Below, in pieces: positions 42,365 to 51,892 of a DNA stretch of 64,000 bases. Every line of letters starts with the position of its first letter. Positions within the stretch are counted from its first letter, which is position 1. This stretch comes from Aquiflexum balticum DSM 16537. Lineage in GTDB: Bacteria > Bacteroidota > Bacteroidia > Cytophagales > Cyclobacteriaceae. The notes beneath the pieces were generated by a model. That model was not told the DNA's origin and did not search any database. It saw only the letters and a program-made list of their open reading frames with translations. The translations under genes and the position numbers were made by a program. The stretch lies in assembly GCF_900176595.1 (NCBI RefSeq), contig NZ_LT838813.1, positions 3,366,001 through 3,430,000 of the forward strand. The letters are read 5' to 3'.

Positions 42365-43255
42365 TCAATATAATTCGTCCAATGACATGTTTAAATATTT
42401 GTTGACGGCTTGCAAGGTACTTAAAACAGAGAGTAGAACCCCAATAAGAAGCAATGAACCAAAAAGACCGTATAATAAATTGTAATCCTGAAGTAAAGCA
42501 AAGCCATCAATATTGGCTTTGGTGTATTCGATAATACCGAATAGCAAAACTGAAGCAATCAATCCGGACAAAATGCCGAAAACAAAGGCTCTTCCTAAAA
42601 AAGGTCTTCTTATAAATCCTCTTGTGGCCCCCACTAGCTGCATACTTCGAATCAGAAATCTTTGGGAGAAAAGTGCCAATCTGATGGTGTTGTTAATCAG
42701 CATGATTACTGTAAAGACCAAAATCAAAATAAACCCACCCATCACAATAGCTACTTTAAACAGATTCTGATTGATTGACTCAACCAAGTCGGCCATATAA
42801 GTCACTTCAAAAACACCTTCCAGGGAATTGATTTCCTTTACTATCTCCTCTATCAATTCACTGGTCTGAAATTCTTCTGCAATGGATATGGTATAACTGT
42901 CCCTCAGTGGATTATCATCCAAGAACTGTGCGAAATCTTCTCCGGTACTTTCCAGAAACGATTGAGCCGCTTCTTCCTGAGAGATAAAGGAGATGGCCTT
43001 TTCATTGTCTTTTTCAAGAATATAGGGTTTGGACTCCAAAAATGCTCCGATTTTAGTCTTTTCTGATTCAGAAAGGTTTTTGTTTAAAAATACCTGGATT
43101 TCTATATTTTCTCTGATAATACTAGTCAAAGTTTTGGCTTGGATCACGATCACTCCAAAAAGTCCCAAAATAAATAAAGATAAAGTGGTGCTGAAAAGAA
43201 CTGAGATGAATTTGAATCTTCCCAGTTTGGTTTTTTTTCTTGGACTTATCCTCAT
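42365..43255 (-). CDS. ftsX: Cell division ABC transporter permease FtsX
   Basis: A 296-residue membrane protein with FtsX topology. A basic cytoplasmic N-terminus (ISPRKKTKLGRFK) leads into helix 1 (about 15-40), a periplasmic domain (about 45-165, with IRENIEIQVFLNKNLSESEK), and then three helices (about 170-195, 225-250, 262-285). FtsX with the ATPase FtsE controls peptidoglycan hydrolases at the septum. ftsE is not in this window, as is usual in Bacteroidota where the two are separated. The gene leads the operon ftsX-DUF3098-uppP-truB-ribF and has its own promoter. Confidence 0.95.
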   Translation of the reverse strand: MRISPRKKTKLGRFKFISVLFSTTLSLFILGLFGVIVIQAKTLTSIIRENIEIQVFLNKNLSESEKTKIGAFLESKPYILEKDNEKAISFISQEEAAQSFLESTGEDFAQFLDDNPLRDSYTISIAEEFQTSELIEEIVKEINSLEGVFEVTYMADLVESINQNLFKVAIVMGGFILILVFTVIMLINNTIRLALFSQRFLIRSMQLVGATRGFIRRPFLGRAFVFGILSGLIASVLLFGIIEYTKANIDGFALLQDYNLLYGLFGSLLLIGVLLSVLSTLQAVNKYLNMSLDELY

Positions 43256-43275
43256 GTTTCTGATTTGAATTGGGT

Positions 43276-43306
43276 CAAAATTAAACAGCTTGGCTTATTA
43301 AACCAA
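43276..43306 (-). promoter_or_regulatory. Promoter of the ftsX operon
   Basis: On the minus strand, TAATTTTG (43283-43276) matches TAnnTTTG exactly and lies 20 bp after a -33 TTG (43306-43304). It sits in the 53-bp gap between pdeM and ftsX and predicts a leader of about 20 nt. Confidence 0.72.
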
Positions 43307-43308
43307 TC

Positions 43309-43968
43309 TTAATCATGGAAATTGACAGGAATAACTTTTTTTTCTGCAATTACATACGCATTATCATTTTTACCACATTTCATCGTATACAATCCTGTGA
43401 ATCTTCCGAATGCCGGCAGAATGATCTGATTGGAGGATACAAAGAAGCAGGGCAGGGTGAGTTTTTGCCTTGCGGTACCATATAACGAGATGCCGGGGTG
43501 AATGTGACCGCAAAGGTTGATCTTTTCCGGTGGAATATTTGCCAATGGTTCATGTGATAAAATCATCTGCCCTAAGTTTAATCTTTCTGTGTGGACCTGC
43601 CAAATGTCAGAACGGTAAACCTCCTCAGGTAGTATGTCATGATTACCTTTGATAAGATGAAAGTTGGTTTCAGGATGATAATCAGCAAAAGTCTCAAGAT
43701 CATTCCACGCTATGTTCCAATCACTGTGGAACAAATCGCCCAAAAAGTACAGATGCTCTGGATTGTATTTTTGAATCAGTCTTTGAATGGTCATTAAATC
43801 CCCAATATGTAATTTCTCAGAAACCGGAATTCCGGCTTTTCTAAAATGTGCTGCTTTTCCAAAATGAGGGTCTGCAATCAAGATTGATCTGAATTCATTT
43901 ATATAGATGGCCTTTTCAGGAAGAAGCTGCAAGCTGAGTTCCCTCCATTGCAATTGATATCCAGCCAT
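43309..43968 (-). CDS. pdeM: Ligase-associated DNA damage response endonuclease PdeM
   Basis: A 219-residue metallophosphatase. I start it at the ATG at 43968 (MAGYQLQWRELSL) because the longer frame needs a GTG. Metal-binding motifs are ILIADPHFGKAAHFRK, FLGDLFHSDWN, LIKGNHD, SHEP and CGHIHPG, the full two-metal set. PdeM usually accompanies a DNA ligase and an Lhr-type helicase in a predicted damage-response module. Those partners are not next to it here, so it either acts alone or with genes elsewhere. It is monocistronic or leads into the ftsX promoter region. Confidence 0.9.
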   Translation of the reverse strand: MAGYQLQWRELSLQLLPEKAIYINEFRSILIADPHFGKAAHFRKAGIPVSEKLHIGDLMTIQRLIQKYNPEHLYFLGDLFHSDWNIAWNDLETFADYHPETNFHLIKGNHDILPEEVYRSDIWQVHTERLNLGQMILSHEPLANIPPEKINLCGHIHPGISLYGTARQKLTLPCFFVSSNQIILPAFGRFTGLYTMKCGKNDNAYVIAEKKVIPVNFHD

Positions 43969-44113
43969 GTTTTTCAAAGTATCCACCTGTATTTAAATGA
44001 AATTCGCCTCAAAACCATTGCATTAAATATTTCATCAAACATTTGAGGCAAATTTCGTTTATTAAATAAATAATTTCACTTTAATTAATAGGCAAATTAA
44101 AACCAAAATAACT

Positions 44114-44554
44114 ATGAACAGGTATTATTTGATTTTCACTTTCCTGTTTTTTTCAGGAATAACCTTGAAAGCCTTTTCTCAAGAGGCAGATGCTATTGTA
44201 GGAAAGTGGTACAATACGGAGAAGGATGCTCAGGTAGAGATATACAAAGAAGGGGATAAGTTCTCTGGAAAAATCATTTGGCTTCAGGATCCAAAAGATA
44301 TTGCTGGTAAACCGAAGGTGGATTTGAATAATTCAGATGTTTCAAAACGCCAAAGACCCATTATAGGTATGAAACTCCTTGAGAATTTCAAATATAATGG
44401 CGGTACATGGGAAGAAGGTACTATTTATGATCCTAAAAACGGGAAAACCTATTCCTGTATTATTAAGAAAAAAGGCAGTAAAACCCTTGAAGTCAGAGGA
44501 TACGTGGGGATTTCCTTAATTGGAAGGACAGTGGAGTGGACGAAGGCAGAGTAA
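44114..44554 (+). CDS. DUF2147 secreted protein
   Basis: A 146-residue exported protein. The signal peptide ends near residue 22 (KAFSQ). The mature part is a DUF2147 domain: ADAIVGKWYNTEKDAQVEIY, FSGKIIWLQDPKDIAGKP, RPIIGMKLLENFKYNGGTW and EEGTIYDPKNGKTYSCI. It ends RGYVGISLIGRTVEWTK. This lipocalin-like small fold is widespread in Bacteroidota and proteobacteria and is predicted to be periplasmic, of unknown ligand. The stop codon is directly followed by a tract of 7-nt repeats. Confidence 0.92.
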   Translation: MNRYYLIFTFLFFSGITLKAFSQEADAIVGKWYNTEKDAQVEIYKEGDKFSGKIIWLQDPKDIAGKPKVDLNNSDVSKRQRPIIGMKLLENFKYNGGTWEEGTIYDPKNGKTYSCIIKKKGSKTLEVRGYVGISLIGRTVEWTKAE

Positions 44555-44610
44555 ATTGATTTAAGACTTAAGATTTAAGATTTTTGATTTATCATTTATC
44601 ACAAATCAGG
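44555..44610. repeat. Degenerate repeats phased at 7 nt after the DUF2147 gene
   Basis: Eight consecutive heptamers begin right after the stop codon: ATTGATT, TAAGACT, TAAGATT, TAAGATT, TTTGATT, TATCATT, TATCACA, AATCAGG. Each differs from its neighbour by a few bases, but the 7-nt spacing never slips. The tract fills most of the 67-bp gap between two converging genes. It resembles the scoA-scoB tracts in period but not in sequence. Confidence 0.75.
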
Positions 44611-44621
44611 CAATTAAATAA

Positions 44622-45011
44622 TCAATCCCAAATCCCTACGGGCACAATTTCCAGTACATGCCCAAAAGGATCTTCAAAATAAAAGCTTGTCTGTTGATTA
44701 CGCCACTCTTGTTCGTGGGTAATGATGATGCCTTTTTCCAACAAAACGGATTTAGTTTTGAGGTAGTCCTTTTTGCTCACCTCAAAGGCTATATGTTGCT
44801 TGCCAATGGCATAATGAGGTGGGAGATTTTCTTCTTCTTTGGTAACCTCAGGAATAAAACATAACAAAACTGATGTGCCACATCTGAAAAAAATATGACG
44901 ATTCTCAACTTTAGAGATAATAGGCATCTCCAAAATATCGCCGTAAAAGTTTTCCGCTAAATCAAGATCAGAGATATACAGGCAGGTTTCTTTGATTTGG
45001 GTATATTTCAT
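44622..45011 (-). CDS. VOC-family (glyoxalase-like) protein
   Basis: A 129-residue protein with the paired beta-alpha-beta-beta-beta units of the vicinal oxygen chelate fold. The opening IKETCLYISDLDLAENFYGD is typical; metal-ligand positions appear at HIFFRCGTSVLLCF, KQHIAFEVSKKDY and FYFEDPFGHVLEI, which has the terminal Glu. VOC proteins include glyoxalase I, dioxygenases and fosfomycin resistance enzymes, and sequence alone does not tell which applies. It is a lone leftward gene, converging with the DUF2147 gene across the heptamer repeat tract. Confidence 0.88.
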   Translation of the reverse strand: MKYTQIKETCLYISDLDLAENFYGDILEMPIISKVENRHIFFRCGTSVLLCFIPEVTKEEENLPPHYAIGKQHIAFEVSKKDYLKTKSVLLEKGIIITHEQEWRNQQTSFYFEDPFGHVLEIVPVGIWD

Positions 45012-45142
45012 AGTAAAAATTACAAAAAACCAATCTTTCCTTCAATCTGAATGTGGGGTATTGCTTTATGCTTTTTTAATGTTTTGATTTTATGACTTGA
45101 ACGGTAAGAACTTAAAAACGAGATAATTAATTTTTAGCTTAT

Positions 45143-46198
45143 CTACCCATTCCCCTCTAAATAAAACCCTTGCAAAATATATTGCAGTTGTCCGTATTCA
45201 ATCAGGAAGGCATCATGGCCGTATGATGAGTGGATTTCATGATAGGAACCTCTTTGAACATGTTTGGCAATAAACTGGGATTCTTCCTTTAAAAATAAGA
45301 GGTCCCTATCCACACCAATAGCCAATACTTTTGAAGGTATTTGTGAAAGGGCCTTTTCCATTCCGCCTCTTCCTCTCCCAATATCATGGCTGTCCATGGC
45401 CTTGCTCAGCACCCAATAAGAAAATGCATTGAAGCGATTGGCCAATTTTTGTCCCTGATATCTGAGATAGGATGAAATGCGGAAATTGTCCAGTTTCTCT
45501 TCTTGGTCAGACTGTTTCAAGGCAAAATCCTCGGGATGTCGGTAGGACAGCATGGCAATGGCCCGAGCTGCTTCCAATCCCTTTTTTCCGGCATCAGGAT
45601 GGTTTTGGCCCCAAGTACTGTCTGCTTCGATGGACATTCTCTGTGTTTCATTGAATCCAATGGTCCAAGGGGAAGTTTTGGGATTTGAAGCAAGGATAAT
45701 GGTGTTTTTGACTTTATTTTGAAGCAGGTGTGCCCATTCCAATGCCACTTGACCACCAAGTGAACCACCAATTACCGTGTTGATCTGAGAAATTCCCAAA
45801 TGTTCCCGAAGCTTGTCCAAAGAGGCTGCAAGGTCTCTCGTACTGAGGTTGGGGAAATTGTAGTAGAAAGGTTTACCTGTATTAGGATTTATAGATAGCG
45901 GATTTGTAGAACCATAACAGGAACCCAATAGATTGGCACAAACAATAAAGTATTTGGTAGGATCATAAAACTTGTCTTCACCCACGATTCCATTCCACCA
46001 TTCCTGCACATTGGCATCTCCGGTAAGTGCATGGATCACCCAAACCACATTGTCTTTTGAGGTTGTTAAATGTCCTTGGGTGGTAAAGGCAATATCAAAT
46101 CCCGGGAGTGACTCTCCGGATTCAAGTTCAAATACGCTTTCATGCCTGTAGGTTTCCTGCACCATATCTATAATCAGGTAATTACTTTCTAAATTCAT
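45143..46198 (-). CDS. metX: Homoserine O-acetyltransferase
   Basis: A 351-residue alpha/beta-hydrolase enzyme transferring an acetyl group from acetyl-CoA to homoserine. The nucleophile is Ser146 in IGGSLGGQVALEW. VVWVIHALTGDANV, YFIVCANLLGSCYGSTNP and the FNAFSYWVLSKAMDSHDIGRG stretch are family markers. The catalytic Asp (AIGVDRDLLF) and His (YGHDAFLIEY) are present. The neighbouring upstream gene metY uses its product to make homocysteine, and both lie behind the SAM riboswitch at 47767-47885. An inverted repeat separates the two genes. Confidence 0.95.
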   Translation of the reverse strand: MNLESNYLIIDMVQETYRHESVFELESGESLPGFDIAFTTQGHLTTSKDNVVWVIHALTGDANVQEWWNGIVGEDKFYDPTKYFIVCANLLGSCYGSTNPLSINPNTGKPFYYNFPNLSTRDLAASLDKLREHLGISQINTVIGGSLGGQVALEWAHLLQNKVKNTIILASNPKTSPWTIGFNETQRMSIEADSTWGQNHPDAGKKGLEAARAIAMLSYRHPEDFALKQSDQEEKLDNFRISSYLRYQGQKLANRFNAFSYWVLSKAMDSHDIGRGRGGMEKALSQIPSKVLAIGVDRDLLFLKEESQFIAKHVQRGSYHEIHSSYGHDAFLIEYGQLQYILQGFYLEGNG

Positions 46199-46217
46199 TG
46201 TACTAAACTATGTGATA

Positions 46218-46250
46218 AAACCTGTCAGGTCTTATGGAACTGACAGGTTT
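46218..46250. repeat. Perfect 11-bp inverted repeat between metY and metX
   Basis: AAACCTGTCAG (46218-46228) and CTGACAGGTTT (46240-46250) are perfect arms around an 11-nt loop. It falls in the 72-bp gap between metY and metX. No T-tract follows on the minus strand, so it does not look like a terminator. From memory, AACCTGTCAGG-type palindromes are a common dispersed intergenic repeat in Bacteroidota; this needs a genome count. Confidence 0.7.
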
Positions 46251-46270
46251 GGTTTTTGTAATTATAGTTT

Positions 46271-47587
<1,317 letters not shown>

Positions 47588-47766
47588 TTATAGGTTATGG
47601 GTTATTTGAACGTTTAATTTAATGAATCCGATAGGTTAAATAGGGGAAAAGTAAAGCTATATTTCAGAACATAGAGCAGCAAGGACACCAACACCTATAT
47701 GGTGTTCTGTTACTTTTGCTTAGGACTTTGAAATTTGGATTTTTTTTGATCTCTTTCATCATGTCT

Positions 47767-47885
47767 GGAATTTATAGTTCCAAATGGTAATATTCCCATT
47801 TGGCAGGAATTGGCACCTTTTCAACGAATCGAATGGTTGCCAGAGGGTCATCGAGCCTGTCTCTTACCTCTTCTGTATAAATCCC
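47767..47885 (-). promoter_or_regulatory. SAM-I (S-box) riboswitch upstream of metY-metX
   Basis: A 119-nt aptamer read on the minus strand. P1 pairs GGGATTTATA (47885-47876) with TATAAATTCC (47776-47767), one G-U pair. Within it lie AGAGG/CCTCT (P2) around GGCTCGATGACC, GGCAACC pairing with GGTGCC (P3), the invariant GGTGCCAATTCC, and a perfect 8-bp P4, CCAAATGG/CCATTTGG. It lies 191 nt before metY, an unusually long stretch for an expression platform, containing the hairpin AACACC-N5-GGTGTT (47690-47706) without a T-tract. The rest of the 591-bp gap, 47886-48166, shows nothing I can name. Confidence 0.92.
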
Positions 47886-48166
47886 AACACTTCTTAAAAA
47901 GTGAAAGGATAACGCAAATTAAAATCCGAATGCTTGGATATGCAAGGGAATAGAGGTTTTATTTTCAAAACAGTAGCGGGAATATGTATTTAGATTGTGT
48001 GTTTGAAAAAATTATAGAAAGAAACCTTAGAGTTATATGTATTTGAGGGAGAAAAAATCATCTGGCGGAGCAGGTATTCTGGGTTTAAAGGTCTAAATGA
48101 AGTTAGTTATAGGTAAACCAAGGATATTTTTCCGATTGCCTTTTGGAAATAATAGAAGGGACTTTT

Positions 48167-48496
48167 TCAATCAGGGATAAACTGCAGGAGTTCTTCCAGT
48201 TCTTTATCAGTAAGGTTTTCTTTGTCGGACTTGTCGTAAATGGAGAGCAAGTAAACGGTATCATTGGCCACCACGAAGTTGGTGATCACCCTTGCCCCTC
48301 CCGATTTGCCCTTACCTTTAGACTTGATGGCCAATCGTATTTTGTAGCAATTTCTGCCTACGGCAGTACCCTGATCCGGGTTCTCCTTCAGCACTTGAAC
48401 CAGTGTTAACAGCTCGAATTTTAGGGAAGGATATTTTTTGACAAGCTTTTTGGCTTGACGCTCAAAAACCTCAATAGACTTTACACTATAGCTCAT
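48167..48496 (-). CDS. RelE/ParE-family toxin
   Basis: A 109-residue protein with a RelE-superfamily pattern: VKSIEVFERQAKKLVKKYPSL at the start, LLTLVQVLKENP in the middle, and the strands CYKIRLAIKSKGKGKSGGARV and TVYLLSIYDKSDKENLTDKEL. Basic residues in the IRLAIKSKGKGKSGG loop and the late Tyr/Asp-Lys region fit toxins that act as ribosome-dependent mRNA nucleases or, in the ParE branch, gyrase inhibitors. Which applies cannot be told. Its gene overlaps the preceding 68-residue antitoxin-like gene by 11 nt, the usual coupling in type II systems. Confidence 0.85.
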   Translation of the reverse strand: MSYSVKSIEVFERQAKKLVKKYPSLKFELLTLVQVLKENPDQGTAVGRNCYKIRLAIKSKGKGKSGGARVITNFVVANDTVYLLSIYDKSDKENLTDKELEELLQFIPD

Positions 48497-48692
48497 TTAG
48501 AAAATCCTCTGCGTCACGGGCATGCTTTTTACCTGCCCGGATTTGCTTCATCTCTTCCACAGCTTCCCTGATCTCGCTCATAAGCTGGGCTTTGGCATCG
48601 GTAAGCTGTTTGGTTTTTACATACGGAAGTCCTTTGAGCACTTCCAGTAAGTGTAGGGCTTTGTTGTCTTTTATGTCGAGTAGTACCTTCAT
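48486..48692 (-). CDS. Antitoxin-like partner of the RelE-type toxin
   Basis: A 68-residue protein from the ATG at 48692 (MKVLLDIKDNKALHLLEVLK); a TTG two codons upstream is less likely. The N-terminus forms a strand-helix unit, followed by YVKTKQLTDAKAQLMSEIREAVEEMKQI and a polar, toxin-wrapping C-terminus (RDAEDFLNEL). Size, charge, position before the toxin and the 11-nt overlap mark it as the antitoxin, though I do not recognise a named antitoxin family. It would neutralise the toxin by binding and perhaps repress the operon. A perfect -7 element lies 16 bp upstream. Confidence 0.82.
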   Translation of the reverse strand: MKVLLDIKDNKALHLLEVLKGLPYVKTKQLTDAKAQLMSEIREAVEEMKQIRAGKKHARDAEDFLNEL

Positions 48693-48707
48693 AATCAAAA
48701 TGAATTA

Positions 48708-48715
48708 CAAATATA
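48708..48715 (-). promoter_or_regulatory. Promoter -7 element of the RelE-type operon
   Basis: On the minus strand TATATTTG matches TAnnTTTG exactly and ends 16 bp before the antitoxin ATG (48692), giving a leader of about 10 nt. No clear -33 TTG is seen at the expected spacing. Confidence 0.55.
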
Positions 48716-48859
48716 CTGGAATTTGTTACCTTAAAAAACTTAAATGTTCTTTACCATTTTGGGAATAAAATCTACTTCTGCGTCATATCGTTATTTACAA
48801 ATTTTTTACCAAAGGGATCATTTGCTTAAAACAAGGAACAAATAGTTCACATAGATTAA

Positions 48860-48887
48860 TCAATATTAAGAATTTACTTAATATTGA
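48860..48887. repeat. Perfect 11-bp AT-rich inverted repeat
   Basis: TCAATATTAAG (48860-48870) and CTTAATATTGA (48877-48887) are perfect arms around AATTTA. It lies between the YbjQ gene and the toxin-antitoxin promoter, with no T-tract on either side. It may be an operator or a weak 3'-end hairpin of the YbjQ transcript. The rest of this 287-bp gap is AT-rich without recognisable features. Confidence 0.6.
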
Positions 48888-48979
48888 CTTAGTCATAATA
48901 AATCCAAACACAAATACAATTCAAAGTGGTTGTCAGAATAACCGATGGTATTCTTAACCATACAGCTGATCTAGAATCC

Positions 48980-49306
48980 CTACAAATGAATCTTTTCAAT
49001 CTTCACGGCTGTCCCTGCTGCTGTCACCATCAGCATTCCATCCCGGATAGTTTCGTAGTCGAGGTCAATTCCCACAATGGCATTTGCTCCAAATGCTCTA
49101 GCCTGCATTTCCATTTCAGACATGGCAGTAGCTTTGGCTTCACGGAGTACGCGTTCGTATGCCCCGGACCGACCGCCTACTATATCCGTGATACTGGCAA
49201 AAAAATCTTTGAATACATTTGCTCCGATAATGGTTTCACCTGAAACTATTCCCAGATAGGCAGTAATTTTATAGCCTTCTAAATTTGGTGTTGTGCTTAC
49301 TATCAT
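48980..49306 (-). CDS. YbjQ family (UPF0145) protein
   Basis: A 108-residue cytoplasmic protein that matches the YbjQ/UPF0145 family along its length. It has [19 protein letters not shown] at the start, [30 protein letters not shown] in the middle and [17 protein letters not shown], then [13 protein letters not shown]. These small beta-rich proteins form pentamers and are described as putative heavy-metal-binding, on weak evidence. The gene starts 4 bp after the stop of an NlpC/P60 lipoprotein gene and is probably co-transcribed. The role here is unknown. Confidence 0.93.
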   Translation of the reverse strand: MIVSTTPNLEGYKITAYLGIVSGETIIGANVFKDFFASITDIVGGRSGAYERVLREAKATAMSEMEMQARAFGANAIVGIDLDYETIRDGMLMVTAAGTAVKIEKIHL

Positions 49307-49310
49307 TTTT

Positions 49311-50492
49311 TCATGGATTTATAATTGGAAAATTCATCATGCTTTCTACCTCATTGATGTTGGGATTATTTTTCCCGATTACTCTTTTGGTTCTGAGATA
49401 TCTGTTCAGTTCATATTCATCATAGTTGAGGCTTTTCGGGTCAAAGCTACTGATCCTTACCCTTCCCCGGGAGTGGATAAAGGAATTTTCGCCGATCCAC
49501 ATCCCTACATGCACAACCTTTTCTTTATTGGTTTCTGAAGCTTTTTCGCCAAAAAACAACAAATCTCCTACTTCAAGATTTTCCCATTTTTTCTCTTGAT
49601 CTACTTCTTCACCTTCCCAAATCTGTTGTGAGGCATCTCTTGGGATCACCTGACCATTTAGGAAAAAAATGGTTTTTGTAAACCCACTGCAATCAACTCC
49701 CTTGATAGATGTACCGCCCCAAAGATAGGGAACACCCATCATGGCTTTGGCGGTTTGAATCAGATTTTCAGGACTGAGCTGCCTGCTTTCGCTCCAAACT
49801 TCAAATGGCATCAATTGGTCATTTTTCACAAAACCGAATCTACCATCGGGAAACAGGATTTCTTGATATTCATTTTCAGTCCATTCCAAGGCAACAATAT
49901 TGCCCGCGACCAAATCACTTACGATTTCCTTTTCATCTGTACCTGCAAACACAAAACCACTATAAGCTGTAAAGACTGCTTTTGAAAGCTGGTTCCATTC
50001 AGAAAATTCTTGTCTGTCCATTAACTGTATTCCGCCCGAATCTACCCAGGAGATATATTGATCCGGTGTTTGGACAAGATACCAGGATCCTTCTTTTTTC
50101 AAAACTTTGAGTGGAGTGCCCAATAATGCCTGGGTGGCCAGTTCTGCAGAATGTTTGGGAGCACTTCTGATATTTGCCACTGAAATAGTTACCACCGCAA
50201 ATTCTTTTCCTTCCAAAGATTTTTCAGGCAAAGACGTAATTTGATCTTGGAAGGTAATATCTAATTCATCCAATTTTCCTTTGAAGATGTCCAAAGCTTC
50301 CACCTGATCAGTTTCACCCGAAAGGATTCCATTTGACCATTCGATTTCCCAAATAGCAACCCGCTTGTCAGGTGCATATTCAGATTTGAAATCTGAAATC
50401 AATTGTTCAACTAACCCACTTTTTTCATCTTGGCAGGAGAGTAAGGCAATCCAGAAAGCTAGTGTAAGAAACTTTGAAATATACTTGTTCAA
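49311..50492 (-). CDS. NlpC/P60 cell-wall peptidase lipoprotein with SH3 domains
   Basis: A 393-residue exported peptidase. The signal ([20 protein letters not shown]) has a lipobox cysteine at residue 20. I choose the TTG at 50492 because the longer frame from 50543 runs through the terminator of the upstream gene. Two bacterial SH3-like regions follow (about 95-155 and 165-235; [21 protein letters not shown]). The C-terminal NlpC/P60 domain has [19 protein letters not shown] with the catalytic Cys268, [16 protein letters not shown] with the His, and the following polar residue. Such enzymes cut peptide stems of peptidoglycan. YbjQ follows 4 bp later. Confidence 0.9.
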   Translation of the reverse strand: MNKYISKFLTLAFWIALLSCQDEKSGLVEQLISDFKSEYAPDKRVAIWEIEWSNGILSGETDQVEALDIFKGKLDELDITFQDQITSLPEKSLEGKEFAVVTISVANIRSAPKHSAELATQALLGTPLKVLKKEGSWYLVQTPDQYISWVDSGGIQLMDRQEFSEWNQLSKAVFTAYSGFVFAGTDEKEIVSDLVAGNIVALEWTENEYQEILFPDGRFGFVKNDQLMPFEVWSESRQLSPENLIQTAKAMMGVPYLWGGTSIKGVDCSGFTKTIFFLNGQVIPRDASQQIWEGEEVDQEKKWENLEVGDLLFFGEKASETNKEKVVHVGMWIGENSFIHSRGRVRISSFDPKSLNYDEYELNRYLRTKRVIGKNNPNINEVESMMNFPIINP

Positions 50493-50515
50493 GGAATTTT
50501 GGTTTTGAGTCGGGA

Positions 50516-50548
50516 ATAAAAAAACCGTGGTAGCTTTTACCACGGTTT
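50516..50548 (-). terminator. Rho-independent terminator after the amidohydrolase operon
   Basis: On the minus strand AAACCGTGGTA (50548-50538) pairs perfectly with TACCACGGTTT (50532-50522) over an AAAGC loop, then a T run. It begins about 10 bp after the stop of the last amidohydrolase gene at 50558. Confidence 0.93.
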
Positions 50549-50557
50549 AAACTTAAA

Positions 50558-51865
50558 TCAGTTTCCGTTTTTTTCCAAACCGGGAGACCTTTCCAAGAAC
50601 TCCTGATAGAGTTTGATATGCCTGTTACTCATGGGGACACGATAACCATCGATAAATACATGACTGATCTGTGTTTTGGTTTCAAAAGGATCTCCGGTCG
50701 ACACAAACAAGGTAGCATCCTTTCCAGTCTCAATAGAACCCAATCTATTGGACACTCCAAATACTTCTGCTGCATTGATTGTAACCGCTTTTAGGGCTTC
50801 TTCTTTGCCCATTCCGTATGCCGCTGCGAATCCTGCATTGAAGGGAAGATTTCTGGTATTTTCGGCATTATTGCTTCTGATCACTACTTTTACACCAGCT
50901 TTGGCCATTTTTCCAGGATTGGTATAAGCTGCGTCATATCTGTCAGAAGGTCGGGTCGGGATAGAAAGCATAGGACCTACTATTACGGGTAGTTTGGCTG
51001 CTGCGATTTTATCTGCAACTCTCCATCCTTCAGCCACACCTGTCAGTACAGCCTTTACATTTTTGGATTCAATCCATTCTATTGCCACGACAATATCTGT
51101 GGCGGCATTCACTTCCACCAACAGTGGCAGTTCACCTGCTATCACTTTGGCCAGTTGTTCCATTTCAGGATAATAAGGCAGTTCTGCTTTTGCTAACTTT
51201 AGGTTATGATAAGTGGTGGCCCTATCCCAAATATCATTCAAAGTTTTTTGTGCCTTTTCTGCCTCTTTTTTGATATCCTCATCGCTCCTTCTGTCCCAAG
51301 TACTTCTTCTGGCAGAGGAGGGGAAATTAAGTAGGACTCCCTTGAACCCTGCGTACATTTGATCGGAGGTATAACCATTGAGGTTGATCAAAGCTGCAGT
51401 TCCCGGAAAAAGCCCACCTGAAGGTATTGCAAGAGTTGTAGTGACGCCGCTGACTCTTGTGACCGGAATGGCGATCGAGTTAGGATTGACAGCTACCAGA
51501 GCTTGCATGTTTGGTGTAACTTGACCGATCTCAGCATAATCCTGAGTTTCGGGCAAAGAGTTGACTTCAACAAGTCCCAACCTGCTTCCACCGTCAATCA
51601 AACCCGGATAAATATATTGGCCTGTACAATCAATTACTTCTGCATCCCCGGCCAAAAGGTTTTTGCCGACTGCTTGTATTTTACCATTGACAATCAGGAC
51701 ACTGCCATTTTCAATGATTCCATTGGTAATGGTATGGATTGTCCCGTTTTGCAGCAAGAATTTTCCGTTTCTTGGCTTGATAAATTCTCCGTCAAATTGA
51801 GCTTTTGCCAAAAAAGGAAGCACGATTAGGGAGAATGTGAATAAAATATTTTTTAGATTCTTCAT
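50558..51865 (-). CDS. Exported amidohydrolase-like protein lacking metal ligands
   Basis: A 435-residue exported protein (signal ending near LAKAQ, residue 22) with the imidazolonepropionase-like amidohydrolase fold: a beta-sandwich entry IHTITNGIIENGSVLIVNGKI (47-67), the turn YIYPGLIDGGSRLGLV, and a closing LGSIETGKDATLFV and ISHVFIDGYRV. At each expected metal site the histidine is gone: IDGGSR replaces DAHSH, LVEVNAATD replaces the mid-barrel His motif, LTGVAEGW and RSNNAEN replace later His and Asp. It is probably a pseudoenzyme or a partner for the middle paralogue at 51893-53275. It is the last gene of the triplet, 27 bp after its paralogue, and ends in a terminator. Confidence 0.85.
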   Translation of the reverse strand: MKNLKNILFTFSLIVLPFLAKAQFDGEFIKPRNGKFLLQNGTIHTITNGIIENGSVLIVNGKIQAVGKNLLAGDAEVIDCTGQYIYPGLIDGGSRLGLVEVNSLPETQDYAEIGQVTPNMQALVAVNPNSIAIPVTRVSGVTTTLAIPSGGLFPGTAALINLNGYTSDQMYAGFKGVLLNFPSSARRSTWDRRSDEDIKKEAEKAQKTLNDIWDRATTYHNLKLAKAELPYYPEMEQLAKVIAGELPLLVEVNAATDIVVAIEWIESKNVKAVLTGVAEGWRVADKIAAAKLPVIVGPMLSIPTRPSDRYDAAYTNPGKMAKAGVKVVIRSNNAENTRNLPFNAGFAAAYGMGKEEALKAVTINAAEVFGVSNRLGSIETGKDATLFVSTGDPFETKTQISHVFIDGYRVPMSNRHIKLYQEFLERSPGLEKNGN

Positions 51866-51892
51866 TTTCTTTTTGATTAGATCCTAGGGAAA

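Noticed and set aside
47690-47706. AACACC-TATAT-GGTGTT hairpin in the metY leader as a riboswitch terminator.
   Set aside because: No T-tract follows on the minus strand, so it cannot be called an intrinsic terminator.
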